From an uncultured Campylobacter sp. (GTDB lineage Bacteria > Campylobacterota > Campylobacteria > Campylobacterales > Campylobacteraceae), in assembly GCA_900539255.1 (NCBI GenBank), contig UQBJ01000015.1, positions 1 through 48,327 on the forward strand: a DNA stretch of 48,327 nt. The letters run 5' to 3'. Of this stretch, positions 26,840-35,604 are shown piece after piece. Within the stretch, counting starts at the first letter, position 1. Every line of letters starts with the position of its first letter. The position numbers and the translations under genes were made by a program. A model generated the notes under the pieces. That model did no database searches, was not told the origin of the DNA, and was given only the letters and a program-made list of their open reading frames with translations.

Positions 26840-27345
26840 AAAAAATCCTTGCCACAACACTTGCCCTTGCCCTTTGTGCCTGTGGGTATTTGCCCACAAG
26901 CAAGGCAGCAAGCAATGTCTTTGGCGAAAAAATTTACATAAACACCATCATTTCACAGCAAGATTCTAAAAACAGCATTTACATAGTCGATACCATAAGG
27001 GAAATCATCATCAACAAGCTCAGCAAAAGCCCTGCACTCAAAGAAGAAGCCGATGACATTTTGCTTGTGAGTATGGAAAGTTTGAATTTCATACCCATTA
27101 TATACGATGAAAATGGCTATGTCATCGCATACAAAGCTAGGATAGTGCTTTTGTTTGACGCTACTTTCGCCAACGGGCGCAAAGAAAAGATACGAACAAG
27201 CGGTAACTACGACTTTGCCATTTCGCCAAACACCGTCATCAGCGACAGCGCAAGGTTTGAAGCGATAAGAAGTGCGTCAAGCGAAGCCTTTGACGAGTTT
27301 GTCTCTATCATCGCCATAAAAGGACAGCAAAATGGCAAACATTAA
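26836..27345 (+). CDS. lptE: LPS-assembly lipoprotein LptE-like
   Basis: A 169-residue lipoprotein: signal peptide MKKILATTLALALCAC with a lipobox ending LCAC (lipidated Cys 16), then a small alpha/beta periplasmic domain. Assignment to the LptE/RlpB role (plug partner of LptD in LPS transport) rests on position right after leuS, as is common in bacteria, and on size; sequence conservation in this family is weak. It overlaps leuS by 4 bp and the next gene by 14 bp. Confidence 0.75.
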   Translation: MKKILATTLALALCACGYLPTSKAASNVFGEKIYINTIISQQDSKNSIYIVDTIREIIINKLSKSPALKEEADDILLVSMESLNFIPIIYDENGYVIAYKARIVLLFDATFANGRKEKIRTSGNYDFAISPNTVISDSARFEAIRSASSEAFDEFVSIIAIKGQQNGKH

Positions 27346-28717
27346 CGAAATCGCCAAAGAAACGCTTTTGATTTTAAAAGAACGAGGCTTAAAGCCCACG
27401 CCAGAAAACTACACAGAAATTTTTGAAGAACTTGCCCTTAAAAACGGAATGAGCGCAGGCACAAAGGAAAAAATCGCTAAATTCAAAGCCCTTTTAATCC
27501 CAAATTCACAAGATGAAATTCAGCTTCAAAAGATGAAAAATATCGATGAATTTTTGAGCTTTCTCATCTCCAAGCTCAACAGACAGGGCAGAGAAAAGGG
27601 CGTGGAGTTTTTTGGGCTTTTAACGCATATCTTAAAAATGCAGCTTTCAAGCAAGGACAAAAAGCTTAAAGATATGGCTAGCACGACTTTGGGACAGCTT
27701 TCTAAGACTATGGAAAGCGAGAGTATTTATCTTATCGAAAAAAAATGGAGCGAGTGGGCAAATGCCTACAAGGACGACAAAGAAATAGAAAGCAAACTTG
27801 CAGAATACGGCATAAAATTTGATGATTTTGCCAGCACCATAGCCAAACTCTTAATCCAGCTCAAAGCGCACTCTTACAAGCGTTTTGTGCGGCTTTTAGC
27901 CCTTTGTTTGCAGCCCTCACTCACGCAAAATGAAAAGCTCAAAAATTTCGAGCAAAAACTGCGCGATAAGCCTTATATCTTAGGCTTTGACAGCAAAAAC
28001 AATGACGAGTTTTACAACGAACTTACTCAAATGGTTAATAAACGCGTGAGTGCGGATATGATTTTCGTGCAAAGAAATCTCAGCTTTTTTGATGAAAATT
28101 TAAGAAAATTAAGCCAGATGCTTGACAGCCTGATGAGTCTCAATCAAAAAAACATAAGCTCCATAAACAGCCTAAAAACAGACAAAGACGGCAAGGTTAG
28201 TGTCGGCTTTGAAGAGCTTAAAAGCAAATTTGAAGCGTTAAGCGATAAATTTGCCAGCATTTCAAGGCAGGTAAGCTCGATGAATGACAGCAAAGAGCGC
28301 GAAGAATGGAGCTTGCAAAGCCACATTTTAAAGCTTGATGAGCAGTTTTTGCAAAATGGAGACAACTACGCCCTGTGTGTGTTTAGCATAAGCAACTACC
28401 GCTTTATCATCGAAAAATACGGGCTTAAAAACCTTAACGAAATCCTAACCCGCTTTCGCCGCATACTCAAAGACAACTGCGACAAAAACGATGAGCTGTG
28501 GATGCTTGATGAGAAGTCTTATTTACTCATCATTTATAACAAAACCTACAACAAAATCATTGAAGTTATGCAAAAAAATGTCGCCCAGCTTGAAAATTTC
28601 AAATTTATTTACAAAGATGAAGTCATCAAGCCCAAAATCATCAACTTTTGTATGGACAAGGACAGCTATCCGCACATAAATATCCTTGACGAACTCACAA
28701 AGAAAATCGAGCAATGA
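27332..28717 (+). CDS. Cytoplasmic protein with degenerate GGDEF-like C-terminus
   Basis: 461 residues, no signal or membrane helix. Residues 1-230 are helical, and about 240-325 is probably coiled coil (LDSLMSLNQKNISSINSLK and following). From about 325 there is a fold that reads like a diguanylate cyclase domain (YALCVFSISNYRFIIEKYG, LTRFRRILKDNC). The active-site GGDEF is replaced (ELWMLDEKSYLLII), so catalysis is unlikely and a binding or scaffold role is more plausible. An equivalent gene lies between lptE and folC in C. jejuni. Function not known to me. Confidence 0.7.
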   Translation: MANINEIAKETLLILKERGLKPTPENYTEIFEELALKNGMSAGTKEKIAKFKALLIPNSQDEIQLQKMKNIDEFLSFLISKLNRQGREKGVEFFGLLTHILKMQLSSKDKKLKDMASTTLGQLSKTMESESIYLIEKKWSEWANAYKDDKEIESKLAEYGIKFDDFASTIAKLLIQLKAHSYKRFVRLLALCLQPSLTQNEKLKNFEQKLRDKPYILGFDSKNNDEFYNELTQMVNKRVSADMIFVQRNLSFFDENLRKLSQMLDSLMSLNQKNISSINSLKTDKDGKVSVGFEELKSKFEALSDKFASISRQVSSMNDSKEREEWSLQSHILKLDEQFLQNGDNYALCVFSISNYRFIIEKYGLKNLNEILTRFRRILKDNCDKNDELWMLDEKSYLLIIYNKTYNKIIEVMQKNVAQLENFKFIYKDEVIKPKIINFCMDKDSYPHINILDELTKKIEQ

Positions 28718-29904
28718 GCCTAAAATTCAAAGAATGCTTGAAAAGCAAAAGCGAGCATTACGCACAAATAGACAAATTCCGCGCTTTTCGTTTGTATGAA
28801 CGCTACAAAAAGGCATTTTGCGAGCTTAAAATAATCCAAATCATCGGCACAAACGGCAAGGGCAGCACGGGGCGTTTTTTAGCCCAGCTCTTAAACGCCC
28901 TAAATGTGAGTGTCGCTCACTACACTAGCCCGCATATCTTTGAATTTAACGAAAGATTTTGGCAAAATGGAAGGCTTTTAAGCGATGATGAGTTAAATTC
29001 AGCCCACGAAACTTTGGCTAAAATGATGAGTGATGAAGATTTGCAAAGCCTTTCTTACTTTGAATACGCCACATTTTTAGCGGCTTTGTCCTTTAAAAAA
29101 TGTGATTTTGTAGTGTTTGAAGCAGGTGTAGGCGCAGAATTTGACGCTACTTCGGTGTTTGATAAGATTTTAAGCGTTTTTACGCCTATATCTTACGACC
29201 ACACGCAAATTTTAGGCGAAAATTTGCTAGGCATTGCACGCACCAAGCTTAAAGTGATGGCGCAAAAGGCTGTTATTGCTAGCACGCAAGAAGAAGCTGT
29301 CTTAAATTTAGCCCATAAAATCGCTCTTTTAAAAAATGCTACTCTTTATGAAAGCGACAAATTCATTGCCTTGCAAGATAAAGAATTTAAAAATGCCCTT
29401 AAAAACTACACCACAAAGCACAATTTACCCAAATTTTTGCAAGAAAATTTAAAAACCGCACTTTGTGCCTTAAATTTACTCACAAATTCGCAAAAAAATT
29501 TACTCTTTGCCTTAAATTCGCTCAAAAGCCTTGATTTAAGGGGCAGATGCGAACAACTTGCACCAAACATAATCATCGATGTCGGACACAACCCACAAGC
29601 GGCAAAGGCTATATCGCAACACTTTAAGGGGCAAAAATTCATACTTGTTTATAATTCGTTTTTAGATAAAGATATTTTTGAAATTTTAAAGATTTTGAAA
29701 CCTTTAATTGATAAAATTACGCTTTATGATTATATAAGCGAGCGTGCTTTGGCAAAAAAAGAGATTAAAAGCATAGCAAAAGCCCTAAACATAGAGTGCG
29801 ATGAATTTCGCGCCCTAGAAAAAGACAAAAAATACTTAGTCTTTGGCTCTTTTTTGCTTGTCGAAAATTTTGTAAGGGAAAATGTTGAAACAACGAAAAT
29901 ATAG
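28714..29904 (+). CDS. folC: Folylpolyglutamate/dihydrofolate synthase
   Basis: Mur-ligase-like ATP-dependent enzyme that adds glutamate to folates. The P-loop is IGTNGKGSTGRFLAQ (about residues 43-57). HYTSPHIFEFNERF, SYDHTQILGENLLGIARTK and IIDVGHNPQAAKAI are conserved family segments. 396 residues. It overlaps both neighbours (4 bp upstream, 23 bp downstream). Confidence 0.94.
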   Translation: MSLKFKECLKSKSEHYAQIDKFRAFRLYERYKKAFCELKIIQIIGTNGKGSTGRFLAQLLNALNVSVAHYTSPHIFEFNERFWQNGRLLSDDELNSAHETLAKMMSDEDLQSLSYFEYATFLAALSFKKCDFVVFEAGVGAEFDATSVFDKILSVFTPISYDHTQILGENLLGIARTKLKVMAQKAVIASTQEEAVLNLAHKIALLKNATLYESDKFIALQDKEFKNALKNYTTKHNLPKFLQENLKTALCALNLLTNSQKNLLFALNSLKSLDLRGRCEQLAPNIIIDVGHNPQAAKAISQHFKGQKFILVYNSFLDKDIFEILKILKPLIDKITLYDYISERALAKKEIKSIAKALNIECDEFRALEKDKKYLVFGSFLLVENFVRENVETTKI

Positions 29905-30790
29905 ACGGTTGCTAAACCGCTTTTCTATTACCATAACCGATATCAATGGTTCAAGGCATTTTTATTTAAGCGCCATCATCAAAAAAGTGGCGTTTTATAC
30001 GGTGCTTTGTCTTTTGATTTTCATCGTGTCAAGCACGCTTTATATCAGCTATCTTGCCTCCAAAGTAAGCGAGCTTGATGGCAAAAGGCAAAGATTGAGC
30101 ATAATGAATGCGGAGATTGAAAAAAATATGAGCGTGCAGGCTGAAAGATATGCGGGCATTGAGGAGCAAATAGCTACCTTTGAAAAGCAGCTAGGACTTC
30201 ACAGCAAGGACGATGAGGACAACAACCTTACGCCGATGGCAAGGATAGAGCATTTAAATCTCACAAACGCACAGCAAAAAGAAGTGCTTTTGCAAATCCC
30301 AAATGGCTGGCCTATCGTCAATACAGGCATTTCTGGCAAATACGGCTGGCGTGATCATCCTATCTTAAAAAAGCAAGAATTTCACCCGGGCATTGATTTA
30401 ATGGCGACACTTGACACGCCCGTGTATGCTACGGCAAACGGCGTTGTGGAGTTTTCAGGCTACAACTCAAACGGCTATGGCTATGTGGTGATGATAATAC
30501 ACAATTTTGGCTTTAAAACCGTTTATGCGCATTTAAAAAACAAAATCGTGGTGCGTTCAGGCACTTTTGTCAAAAAAGGCGATTTAATCGGCTACTCAGG
30601 CAACACGGGGCTTTCGACAGGTCCGCATTTGCACTATGAAGTGCGCTTTGTCAATAACACTTTGAATCCATCGTATTTTTTAAATCTTAACAGACAAAAT
30701 ATGGATAATTTTTTCAACCAAGAAAGGAGGGTGCCGTGGGAATCTTTGATAAAACTAATTCCGACACGAGCAAATCAGAAACCACAGTGA
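29882..30790 (+). CDS. M23-family (LytM) peptidoglycan peptidase, membrane-anchored
   Basis: 302 residues: a short cytoplasmic N-terminus, one transmembrane helix (about 36-58), a coiled-coil stretch (60-105), then a periplasmic LytM domain. Zn-site residues are present: H168 and D172 (FHPGIDL), H249 and H251 (GPHLHYEV), with H217 in YAHL. It is therefore probably an active endopeptidase, perhaps shaping the cell together with the bactofilin that overlaps its 3' end; in Campylobacter and Helicobacter such pairs affect helical shape (inference). The periplasmic part has one glycosylation sequon, D113-N-N115-L-T117. Confidence 0.88.
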   Translation: MLKQRKYRRLLNRFSITITDINGSRHFYLSAIIKKVAFYTVLCLLIFIVSSTLYISYLASKVSELDGKRQRLSIMNAEIEKNMSVQAERYAGIEEQIATFEKQLGLHSKDDEDNNLTPMARIEHLNLTNAQQKEVLLQIPNGWPIVNTGISGKYGWRDHPILKKQEFHPGIDLMATLDTPVYATANGVVEFSGYNSNGYGYVVMIIHNFGFKTVYAHLKNKIVVRSGTFVKKGDLIGYSGNTGLSTGPHLHYEVRFVNNTLNPSYFLNLNRQNMDNFFNQERRVPWESLIKLIPTRANQKPQ

Positions 30791-31119
30791 TTTCACTAGG
30801 GGCAAAAATAGACGGGGAGTTTGACTTTGCCTCAATGCTGCATTTAGACGGCGAAATCAGCGGGGTTATCCGCTCGAAAAATGTCGTAGTCATCGGTAAA
30901 ACAGGCGTTTTGCGCGGAGAGTTAAGCGCAGATAAGGTTGTCGTCAATGGCATTTTTGAAGGCGAGTTAAACTCTGACACGCTTGAAATTTTAGCTGGGG
31001 GCTTAGTCAATGGCAACATAAGTGTCAGACAAATCGCCATAGAAAACGGCGGTAAATTCAATGGCAACAGCAAAATCAAAGATGTCAGTGTCGATTTAAT
31101 CGAAAACACGCAAGAATGA
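30736..31119 (+). CDS. Bactofilin (CcmA-like)
   Basis: Small cytoskeletal protein of 127 residues: a hydrophilic N-terminus, then a repetitive beta-helix domain visible as GEFDFASMLHLDGEISGVI, GKTGVLRGELSADKVVVNG, LEILAGGLVNGNISV and IENGGKFNGNSKI. The start is GTG at 30736, decided by an unusually complete Shine-Dalgarno sequence (AGAAAGGAGG, 30721-30730). The gene overlaps the peptidase gene by 55 bp. Pairing with an M23 peptidase matches the cell-shape module of Helicobacter and relatives. Confidence 0.88.
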   Translation: MGIFDKTNSDTSKSETTVISLGAKIDGEFDFASMLHLDGEISGVIRSKNVVVIGKTGVLRGELSADKVVVNGIFEGELNSDTLEILAGGLVNGNISVRQIAIENGGKFNGNSKIKDVSVDLIENTQE

Positions 31120-31122
31120 CAA

Positions 31123-34065
31123 ATGCAAGCTCGTTTGTTTGAATTTTTACGCACGCACGCCCCACAAGTCGTGCTTTGCGAAAATGACGCCCAAGCAGAC
31201 GAGCTAGCACAAATCACGCTTTATAAAGGGCTTAAAACCTTTGTTTTGCCAGATTTTCGCGCGAGCTTTGGCGATGATTTGCGCGCCTTTTCAAAAGAGC
31301 TTTTTGAAATTTGTCGCGTTTTAAACGCCTATCACAAGGAAAATGAGGATAAAATTCTCATCTCTCCCGTGCGAACCTTGCTCAACAAACTGCCAAGCAA
31401 GGCAAATTTAAGCAACCGAACGCTTAAAAAGGGCGAAAAACTTGACATAAACGCGCTCAAAGATGAATTTGTCCGCTTTGGCTATGAATTTGTCGATATA
31501 GTCCAAGATAAAGGCGAAGTGAGCTTTCGTGGCGAAGTTATCGACATTTTTAGCGTTGCTGGCGATGAGCCTGTGCGAATTTTGCTTTTTGATGATGAGA
31601 TTGAAAGCATAAGGTGCTTTAATCTACAAAGCCAAAAATCAATCCCAAACGAGCTTGAAACAGCCCAAATTTGCCCCTTTTTGTCCGCCTTTTCAAATGA
31701 TGAGTTTGAAAGGCTCAATGAAAAAATCGCCGAATTTGACGAAAATGTCTTAATCAAAGACATAAATTCGCTTGGTTTTTGGTGCGTGGAGAGTTTTTTT
31801 GATTATTTAAGCCTTGATTTTGTCGCAGTTTGCGCCTTTGATGAAAAGGAATTTGAGCAAGATGTAGGCTTTATCAACGACAAACTTATCCCAGAAGCTA
31901 AACTTTACAAGCCCTTGCAAAGCGTTTATACAAATGAGTTTTTCAGCTTTCACAAGGATAAAAGCGTTATTATTTTAGCCGCAAATGAAGCCCTGCTTAA
32001 AATGCAAGGTATAGAGCTTTTGCCAAATATGCGCTTTGTAAAAAGCCCCTTGCGCGTAAATCTCATAGCCCCAAATGAACTTATAGTGTCCTTAAACAAA
32101 AAAAGCAAGGCAAAACGCCTCCGCAAGCCAACACTCATCATCGATGAGCTGCAAATAGGCGATTTCATCACTCATCAAGATTACGGCATAGGCAAATTCA
32201 GTGGGCTTGAAATGATAAAAATAAGCGGTGCTTCAAGGGAATTCGTCTCGCTTTTGTATCAAAACGGCGATAAATTGCTTTTGCCCGTTGAAAATCTGCA
32301 CCTCATCGACAAATACATAGGCGCAAGCGGAGCGATACCACAGCTTGACAAGCTCGGCAAAAGCACCTTTTTAAAGCTCAAAGAAAAGCTCAAAGAACGC
32401 CTTTTTGCCATAGCTTCTGCCATTGTCGAGCTTGCTGCTAAACGCGCTCTCATTAAAGCACCTAAATTTGTGCCTGATTTCGCTAAACAATGCGAATTTG
32501 CCGCAAGTTCTGGCTTTGACTACACGCAAGACCAAGAAAAAGCCTGCGAAGAAGTTTTGCAGGACTTGCAAAAAGGCGTGCCTATGGATAGGCTTTTAAG
32601 CGCTGATGTGGGCTTTGGCAAGACAGAAGTGGCGATGAATGCCATTTTTCCTGTGGTGCAAAGTGGCTTTGGCGTGTTTTTTTTCGTCCCAACCACGCTT
32701 TTGTCGCACCAGCATTTTAAGACTTTAAGCAAACGCTTTGCGCCCTTTGGCATAAGGGTAAAAAAACTTGACAGATTTACAAGCAGTAAAGAAAAAAGCG
32801 AAATTCTAGCCCTTATCGACAAAAAAGAAGCCTTTGTGTTAATCGGCACGCACGCGCTTTTGAATTTAAAAAGCGAAAATTTAGGGCTTATCATCATCGA
32901 TGAGGAACATAAATTTGGAGTAAAACAAAAAGAAAAGCTCAAAGAATTCAGCCAAAATTCGCATATCTTGTCAATGAGCGCGACACCTATCCCGCGAAGT
33001 TTAAACCAAGCTTTAAGCACGATAAAAAGCTACTGCGTAATGCAAACGCCCCCGCAAAACCGCCTTGCCGTGCGAACCTTTGTCAAGCAAAATGATGACA
33101 AATTGCTAAAAGAAGTGATTTTGCGTGAAATTCGCCGCGGCGGACAGGTTTTTTACATACACAACCACATAGCAAGCATAGAGCAGACAAAAGCCCATTT
33201 ACAAGGACTTTTACCGCAGTTGCGCATACTTGTTTTGCACTCTAAAATCGATGCAAAAACCACAGAAGAACAAATGCTTAAATTTGAAAACAAAGACTAT
33301 GACTTAATGCTTTGCACGAGCATAGTAGAAAGTGGCATTGACTTGCCAAATGCAAATTCTATCATCGTTGAAAACAGCGAACGCTTTGGAATGGCTGATT
33401 TGCACCAACTTCGCGGGCGCGTTGGCAGAAGCGACAGGCAGGGGTATTGCTACTTTTTAGTGAGCGAAAATTTAAGCGTGGAGGCAAGAAAGCGGCTTGT
33501 TTCGCTAGAAAGCAACTCATTTTTGGGAGCTGGGAGCATTTTAGCCTACCACGACCTTGAAATAAGGGGCGGCGGCAACTTGCTAGGCAGCGAGCAAAGC
33601 GGACATATCGAGCAAATCGGTTACAGCCTTTATCTTAAAATGCTTGAAGAGCAAATTGCGATTTTAAGCAAAAAAGAGCTTTTCAGCGAGCAAAAAATCG
33701 ACTTAAAACTCAACATAAACGCCTTTTTAAACAGCGACTTAATCCCCGCTGAACGCTTGCGTTTGGAGCTTTATAGGCGTTTGAGTAAATGCGAGAGTGT
33801 GAGTGAAATTTATGAAATCGGGGGCGAGATTGAGGACAGGTTTGGCGAGCTTGACCGCTACACCAAGCAGTTTTTGGATTTAATCACCATCAAAGTGCTT
33901 GCTAGCAAGCATTACAAGGCTATTAGCAACTATGAAGCAAATATCGCCCTAACCGACAAGGCAGGCGAAAAAACCTTGCTTAAAGCACCAAGCAAGGACG
34001 ATGATGACATTTTAGAAACGCTTTTAATCTTTTTGCGAAAAAGGGGGCAAAATGGAGTGGCATAG
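31123..34065 (+). CDS. mfd: Transcription-repair coupling factor Mfd
   Basis: DNA translocase that removes stalled RNA polymerase and recruits UvrA. The N-terminal UvrB-like region is followed by the RNA-polymerase-interacting domain (LQIGDFITHQDYGIGKFSGLEM), then a RecG-like helicase: Walker A variant SADVGFGKTEVAMN, DEEH Walker B (IIIDEEHKFG), SATPIPRSL, and HQLRGRVGRSDRQGY (motif VI). 980 residues, compact compared with E. coli (1148). It overlaps the next gene by 14 bp. Confidence 0.96.
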   Translation: MQARLFEFLRTHAPQVVLCENDAQADELAQITLYKGLKTFVLPDFRASFGDDLRAFSKELFEICRVLNAYHKENEDKILISPVRTLLNKLPSKANLSNRTLKKGEKLDINALKDEFVRFGYEFVDIVQDKGEVSFRGEVIDIFSVAGDEPVRILLFDDEIESIRCFNLQSQKSIPNELETAQICPFLSAFSNDEFERLNEKIAEFDENVLIKDINSLGFWCVESFFDYLSLDFVAVCAFDEKEFEQDVGFINDKLIPEAKLYKPLQSVYTNEFFSFHKDKSVIILAANEALLKMQGIELLPNMRFVKSPLRVNLIAPNELIVSLNKKSKAKRLRKPTLIIDELQIGDFITHQDYGIGKFSGLEMIKISGASREFVSLLYQNGDKLLLPVENLHLIDKYIGASGAIPQLDKLGKSTFLKLKEKLKERLFAIASAIVELAAKRALIKAPKFVPDFAKQCEFAASSGFDYTQDQEKACEEVLQDLQKGVPMDRLLSADVGFGKTEVAMNAIFPVVQSGFGVFFFVPTTLLSHQHFKTLSKRFAPFGIRVKKLDRFTSSKEKSEILALIDKKEAFVLIGTHALLNLKSENLGLIIIDEEHKFGVKQKEKLKEFSQNSHILSMSATPIPRSLNQALSTIKSYCVMQTPPQNRLAVRTFVKQNDDKLLKEVILREIRRGGQVFYIHNHIASIEQTKAHLQGLLPQLRILVLHSKIDAKTTEEQMLKFENKDYDLMLCTSIVESGIDLPNANSIIVENSERFGMADLHQLRGRVGRSDRQGYCYFLVSENLSVEARKRLVSLESNSFLGAGSILAYHDLEIRGGGNLLGSEQSGHIEQIGYSLYLKMLEEQIAILSKKELFSEQKIDLKLNINAFLNSDLIPAERLRLELYRRLSKCESVSEIYEIGGEIEDRFGELDRYTKQFLDLITIKVLASKHYKAISNYEANIALTDKAGEKTLLKAPSKDDDDILETLLIFLRKRGQNGVA

Positions 34066-34816
34066 CACTTATGCGGCGATTTATAGGGCGAAAAAAGACG
34101 AGTTAAAGCCCGTCAAAGAGCTTGATGAGGTGAGTTTGGGCGATTTGCTTGGCATTGAGAGTCAAAAAGAAACCCTACTTGCGAACACAAAGAGCTTTTT
34201 AGAGGGCAAGGGCTTTCATCACGCGCTTTTATGGGGCGCGCGCGGCACGGGCAAATCAAGCCTTATCAAAGCCACCTTTAACGAATTTAAAGAGCGAAAT
34301 TTAAGGCTAGTGCAAATTGACAAAGCCGACTTAAACGCTCTAACCGAAATCATCGATGAGCTTCGAGAACTCCCCTTTAAATTCATCATTTTTTGCGATG
34401 ATTTGAGCTTTGAAAAGGGCGATGAGGCGTATAAATTTTTAAAGCCGCTTTTGGAGGGCAGCATAGAAAAAACGCCCGCAAATATCGTTCTTTACGCCAC
34501 TTCAAACCGCAGGCACTTGCTGGCTGAATTTGACAGCGACAATGATAATGCTAGCTTTGAAGATGGCGAGTTGCACCTTGGCGATGTCAAGGAAGAAAAG
34601 CTGAGTTTAAGCGACAGGTTTGGGCTTTGGATAAGTTTTTATGCTGAAAATTTGGAGCATTATTTGAAAATCGTGGATTTTTATTTTAAGGATTTTCGCG
34701 GCAAAAAAGAGCTTTTGCACGACAAGGCAAAGGAATTTGCCCGCTTTCGCGCCAGCCACTCAGCCCGCACCGCAAGGCAGTTTTATTTGAGTTTTAAAGA
34801 TGAATTTAAGGTATAA
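34052..34816 (+). CDS. DUF815-type AAA ATPase
   Basis: 254 residues. Walker A is GARGTGKSS (62-70) and a Walker B-like strand is KFIIFCDDLSFEKGD (about 108-122). YATSNRRHL follows, typical of AAA proteins of the DUF815 family (sensor 1 Asn). Cellular role not established. It follows mfd directly with a 14-bp overlap, as in C. jejuni. Last gene of the long lnt-adjacent operon-like run; the next genes are accessory. Confidence 0.85.
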   Translation: MEWHSTYAAIYRAKKDELKPVKELDEVSLGDLLGIESQKETLLANTKSFLEGKGFHHALLWGARGTGKSSLIKATFNEFKERNLRLVQIDKADLNALTEIIDELRELPFKFIIFCDDLSFEKGDEAYKFLKPLLEGSIEKTPANIVLYATSNRRHLLAEFDSDNDNASFEDGELHLGDVKEEKLSLSDRFGLWISFYAENLEHYLKIVDFYFKDFRGKKELLHDKAKEFARFRASHSARTARQFYLSFKDEFKV

Positions 34817-34817
34817 T
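34812..34817 (+). promoter_or_regulatory. Probable -10 box (TATAAT) for the type IIG-like genes
   Basis: A TATAAT overlapping the stop codon of the ATPase gene, 20 bases before the ATG at 34837, which has a GAAAGG ribosome binding site. Confidence 0.45.
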
Positions 34818-34836
34818 AAATTTTGAAAGGTTAAAA

Positions 34837-35604
34837 ATGGCTTATGATGAAAAATGGCGTGAAGCCGAGCTTATCGCAAAGGTAAAAAAGGATTTTTTTA
34901 CGCACGATGAATTTGACACTACCGAATACATAGGCAATATAGACTTTTGCGTGGTGCAAAAGCCAAATTTATTTATCAGCAAAAAACAAGCATTGTTTTG
35001 GGCGGAAGCAAAGCGTGGCAAAAGTGATAATATCAAAAGCCTTATCCAACTCATCTTAACCATAGGCAAAGAAAAAACGCACGAAAAGCATTTGCCACCT
35101 GAATTTATCGGCGCTTTTAATGTCGAACAAATCGCTTTCGTGCCATTTAGCGAAATCGCAAGTGTTTTTAATCAAAATGATTTTAACTTTAATGTCCCGC
35201 CAAGCGACCACGAAAGCAAAGAATTCAAGCAACTTCACAAAATGCTTAAAAAAGCATTAGAAAAACAAAGCCTAATTTTTGATTTTTTTGATGAAAATGA
35301 TGAATTCAACACACTTTTGCAAAGATTTATTAAAAAATTACGAGTAAGGCACGGAAATGCCCTTAAAATAGGCATTACTACAAATAACTTTTTTAAAGAG
35401 CCTTATTTTGAGTGGATAAAATTTGTCAAACCTACAATCAACGCTGATTTTGAAAAACCGCTTGAAAAAGATATTTTTGCCCCAAGTCATAACGAATTTT
35501 ATTTGGCGGATTTATTTGCTGATGAAAATTCAAACGAAACACTAGAAAAAGCTGGCTTGCGTTTGATTTTTACAAAAAAACCATTATATTTTGAAAGTCG
35601 ATGA
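34837..35604 (+). pseudogene. Type IIG-like restriction enzyme, N-terminal nuclease part
   Basis: 255 residues with a PD-(D/E)xK nuclease pattern: D36 (IGNIDFCVV) and E57-A-K59 (FWAEAKRG). It ends early at 35604 because of a frame change in a seven-adenine tract (35574-35580). Removing one A would give LIFTKNHYILKVDESGK and join it directly to the methyltransferase frame that follows, making one enzyme of about 880 residues. The product may be a separate nuclease subunit, a dead fragment, or one state of a phase-variable enzyme. AT-rich relative to neighbours. Confidence 0.7.
35574..35580 (+). other. Seven-adenine tract at the frame change
   Basis: The tract where the nuclease and methyltransferase frames part. 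Six A would fuse them, seven splits them. Candidate site of slipped-strand variation, of translational slippage, or of a sequencing error. Confidence 0.6.
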
